A stretch of DNA of 8,510 nucleotides, from positions 1-8,510 of the forward strand of contig JAGOGT010000035.1 of NCBI GenBank assembly GCA_017996595.1, read 5' to 3'. Positions 7,077 through 8,510 of this stretch are shown in pieces (positions within the stretch are counted from its first letter, which is position 1; every line of letters begins with the position of its first letter). A program made the translations under genes and the position numbers. This stretch comes from Candidatus Cloacimonadota bacterium. Lineage in GTDB: Bacteria; Cloacimonadota; Cloacimonadia; Cloacimonadales; Cloacimonadaceae. Below the pieces are notes generated by a model. It was not told the DNA's origin and searched no databases. It saw only the letters and a list, made by a program, of their open reading frames with translations.

Positions 7077-7584
7077 GGACGAAAAGCGCCAATATCTCTA
7101 TTCACCCTGGCGCCTGGATTATATCCTGGGCGAAAAGCCCGGGGACTGCGTGATGTGCAGATTCCAGCAAGTGGGATCAGATAAGGAAAATCTCATCCTC
7201 TACCGTGGAAAATCCTGCTATGTGATGCTAAATCGCTATCCCTACAATAATGGCCATCTGATGATCGTGCCTTTTGAGCATAAAAGCGATATCAGTAACC
7301 TGAATCCCGATACCTGGATGGAGATGAGCGAGCTCATTCGCAGCACCGAAATGATCCTGAAACAAGCTTATCACTACGAAGGGCTGAATATCGGGCTGAA
7401 TCTTGGCTGTGCGGCCGGAGCAGGCATCGCGGAGCATCTGCATGTGCATCTGGTGCCTCGCTGGCATGGCGATAGCAATTTCATGAGCGTGGTTAGCGGC
7501 CAGCGGGTAATTCCGGAATCCTTTGAATCTGCCTGGCAAAGACTGCAGCCCCTATTTGATAAGCTACTGCCCGGCAAGGAGTAA
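7069..7584 (+). CDS. HIT-family protein, Ap4A phosphorylase-like
   Basis: This 171-residue histidine-triad protein carries EHLHVHLVPRWHGD (122-135), with the triad at His123, His125 and His127. The surrounding pattern, LNRYPYNNGHLMIVP (54-68), LNLGCAAGAGIAEH (110-123) and the late block SGQRVIPES (143-151), is that of the ATP adenylyltransferase/Ap4A phosphorylase group known from Mycobacterium tuberculosis Rv2613c, rather than the shorter HinT type. A CVMC pair (27-30) is likely a zinc site with downstream His residues. Such enzymes degrade diadenosine tetraphosphate, a by-product of aminoacyl-tRNA synthetases; argS lies a little downstream, but this proximity may be chance. The start ATG overlaps the previous gene by 8 bases. 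The gene ends in tandem stops (TAA TAG, 7582-7587). The family is certain; the exact substrate is inferred. Confidence 0.9.
   Translation: MSKDEKRQYLYSPWRLDYILGEKPGDCVMCRFQQVGSDKENLILYRGKSCYVMLNRYPYNNGHLMIVPFEHKSDISNLNPDTWMEMSELIRSTEMILKQAYHYEGLNIGLNLGCAAGAGIAEHLHVHLVPRWHGDSNFMSVVSGQRVIPESFESAWQRLQPLFDKLLPGKE
7576..7581 (+). promoter_or_regulatory. Ribosome binding site that fixes the LytR_C protein start
   Basis: AAGGAG lies 7 bases before the ATG at 7589. It picks this start over an in-frame ATG at 7523, which would extend the protein by 22 residues back into the HIT gene in another frame. Confidence 0.8.
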
Positions 7585-7588
7585 TAGG

Positions 7589-8038
7589 ATGGATTTGACA
7601 AATAATGAGCCTCAGGAGAAATTGACTCCGAAATGGAAACTCTGGGTGCCAGTGCTACTTGGAGCTATTGCTTTGCTTGCGGTGCTGGGATGGTTTTTTT
7701 TCATCAGACCGAACAGCAGCGCTCCTTCGGAATATGGAGAAGACAAGCTGCCGGCGATAAAAGTAACCATCAGCAACGGCTGCGGCTATGAGCAATTAGC
7801 CTCGGAATTTGCCGCGTCCTTAACGGATAAAAATATCGAAGTGGTCGGTTTGGGCGATACTCCCAAGCCGATATACGATAAGAGCATTATCGTGATCCGC
7901 AAGGGCGATGAGCAAGACCTGAAGCGGCTGCAGACCATGACCGGAATCCAGCGCTGGACCAGTGCCTATAACGAATATTATAATGCCGATTTTGAGATCA
8001 TCGTCGGCAGAGATTACGAAGAATTTATGACCAAATAA
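7589..8038 (+). CDS. Membrane-anchored LytR C-terminal (LytR_C) domain protein
   Basis: This is a small protein of 149 residues. It has a charged N-terminal cytoplasmic stretch (1-16), one membrane helix (about 17-38) and a short polar linker (40-53). An outward-facing domain follows (about 54-143) that resembles the LytR_C fold: IKVTISNGCG (57-66), a helix rich in Ala and Leu, DKSIIVIRKGDEQDLKRL (97-114), and DFEIIVGRDYEEF (134-146). This domain is usually found at the C-terminus of LytR-CpsA-Psr wall ligases or as a stand-alone protein; here no LytR catalytic domain is present. Its molecular role is not established. The start at 7589 is chosen for AAGGAG at 7576-7581; 4 bases separate it from the HIT gene. 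Being directly before rsfS matches a common arrangement in which lytR-type genes precede rsfS. Confidence 0.8.
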   Translation: MDLTNNEPQEKLTPKWKLWVPVLLGAIALLAVLGWFFFIRPNSSAPSEYGEDKLPAIKVTISNGCGYEQLASEFAASLTDKNIEVVGLGDTPKPIYDKSIIVIRKGDEQDLKRLQTMTGIQRWTSAYNEYYNADFEIIVGRDYEEFMTK

Positions 8039-8039
8039 A

Positions 8040-8047
8040 GGGAGGAG
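8040..8047 (+). promoter_or_regulatory. Strong ribosome binding site for the TTG start of rsfS
   Basis: GGGAGGAG fills most of the 12-base gap before rsfS, ending 3 bases before the TTG at 8051. The GGAGG core is at 8041-8045, 5 bases away. The frame is closed upstream by the TAA at 8036-8038 and holds no other usual start codon up to residue 48, so TTG is the only reasonable start. Confidence 0.88.
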
Positions 8048-8050
8048 ATA

Positions 8051-8404
8051 TTGGAACACAATATCAAACTCGAAGCCATAATAACTTGGCTTAACGACAA
8101 GAAAGCGGAAAACATCAGAATCTACGACGTGCAGAACAAGACTGACTACACCGATGTGATCGTGGTGTGCGAAGGAAGTGCGGATCAGCACAATATGGCC
8201 ATTGCCAACCATCTGATCGAGATGGCCAAGGAAAACAAGCTGCAAGTACTTAGCAAGGAAGGCCTGGATTTCGGACAGTGGGTGCTGATCGATCTGGGAG
8301 ACCTGATCGTGCATATCTTTCTTCCCCAAACCAGGGATTACTACAAGATAGATACCCTTTTTGAAAAGGTGAAGAACCGCAATCTGGACGAGGAGCTGGC
8401 ATGA
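8051..8404 (+). CDS. rsfS: Ribosome silencing factor RsfS
   Basis: RsfS binds ribosomal protein uL14 on the large subunit and blocks joining with the small subunit, lowering translation in starvation. The 117-residue protein is the normal length. It shows the family blocks DYTDVIVVCEGSADQHNMAIA (32-52, with the second Asp and the Ser/His positions conserved), KEGLDFGQWVLIDLGD (69-84) and VHIFLPQTRDYYKIDTLF (87-104). Translation starts at TTG (8051) behind a very good ribosome site, 12 bases after the previous gene. The same frame is closed by that gene's own TAA. The stop codon overlaps the argS start (ATGA), so it is probably coupled to argS. Confidence 0.97.
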   Translation: MEHNIKLEAIITWLNDKKAENIRIYDVQNKTDYTDVIVVCEGSADQHNMAIANHLIEMAKENKLQVLSKEGLDFGQWVLIDLGDLIVHIFLPQTRDYYKIDTLFEKVKNRNLDEELA

Positions 8405-8510
8405 TCAAGGAACTGCTGCATCAAATAGTGATCGAAACCATGGATGCACTGAAGCTGAGCCACGCTAAAGATTTTATCGTGGAGATCCCCAATAATAACG
8501 AATTTGGCGA
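8401..8510 (+). CDS. argS: Arginyl-tRNA synthetase ArgS, 5' end only
   Basis: Thirty-six full codons are visible before the window ends: MIKELLHQIV, then ..FIVEIPNNNEFG. A leading helix followed by a beta strand and the pattern VEIPNNNEFGD (the last Asp is only partly in the window) matches the N-terminal additional domain of ArgS, which in many bacteria reads V-E-x-P-x-(N)-x-x-x-GD-(Y/F). ArgS charges tRNA-Arg; this domain contacts the D-loop of the tRNA. The ATG overlaps the rsfS stop as ATGA. The HIGH and KMSKR motifs would lie outside the window, so the call rests on a short stretch. Confidence 0.75.
   Translation, partial: MIKELLHQIVIETMDALKLSHAKDFIVEIPNNNEFG

Noticed and set aside
6990..7080. 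Frameshift as the cause of the short GlmU-like protein
   Set aside because: The stop is immediately overlapped by the HIT gene start, which occupies another frame with an intact protein. No acetyltransferase-like hexapeptide coding is seen after the stop in any frame.
7523..7588. Upstream in-frame extension of the LytR_C protein (22 extra residues)
   Set aside because: It lies inside the HIT gene in a different frame, and the ATG at 7589 follows AAGGAG at a good distance. The extension would put polar and Cys residues before the membrane anchor with no support.
7595..7623. TTGACA at 7595-7600 as a -35 box for a promoter before the LytR_C gene
   Set aside because: The hexamer is inside the coding sequence (codons for the Leu-Thr region), and 17 bases downstream only GAAATT is found, a poor -10 match. 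No spacing-compatible TATAAT-like box is seen.
8036..8050. Possible terminator or promoter in the rsfS gap
   Set aside because: The gap is only 12 bases and is filled by a ribosome binding site. No hairpin or T-run is present.

Overview
This window is a dense run of twelve bacterial housekeeping genes, all on the + strand. The first (der) and last (argS) are cut by the window edges. Ten of the eleven junctions overlap or leave at most 4 nt, and the largest gap is 12 nt, before rsfS. No stretch is long enough for a separate promoter or terminator, no gene lies on the minus strand, and I see no RNA gene, mobile element or CRISPR array. The simplest reading is one polycistronic, translationally coupled operon segment, or the middle of a longer one.

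Organism: a diderm (Gram-negative) bacterium is likely, because both enzymes of ADP-heptose synthesis for LPS are present (a sugar kinase and a separate nucleotidyltransferase). Base composition looks close to 50% GC and is even throughout. The mix of traits suggests a less studied diderm phylum rather than Enterobacteria: split HldE, Bacillus-type Fe-S PurF without a propeptide, an RseC-family protein, an actinobacterial-style HIT protein and a LytR_C-type small protein. Candidatus Cloacimonadota or a relative is my guess, at low confidence and from general impression only.

Layout: 2-1327 der (ribosome-assembly GTPase, 5' end missing); 1317-1952 plsY (phospholipid acyltransferase); 1952-3325 purF (first step of purine synthesis); 3322-4314 heptose-7-phosphate kinase; 4301-4789 heptose-1-phosphate nucleotidyltransferase; 4782-5192 RseC-family membrane protein; 5189-5554 folB and 5551-6051 folK (consecutive folate steps); 6048-7076 a short GlmU-like uridylyltransferase; 7069-7584 HIT-family protein resembling Ap4A phosphorylase; 7589-8038 membrane-anchored LytR_C-domain protein; 8051-8404 rsfS (ribosome silencing factor); 8401 to the end, argS start.

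How they fit: the genes do not form one pathway. They group as envelope building (plsY, the heptose pair, glmU-like, perhaps the LytR_C protein), nucleotide and cofactor supply (purF, folB, folK), and translation or ribosome control (der, rsfS, argS), with a nucleotide-stress hydrolase or phosphorylase (HIT). Joint transcription would tie all of these to growth. I found no convincing new system. The most notable points are the GlmU-like protein ending before the acetyltransferase site, the propeptide-less Fe-S PurF, the split but overlapping heptose pair, and RseC away from any rnf or sigma-E genes.
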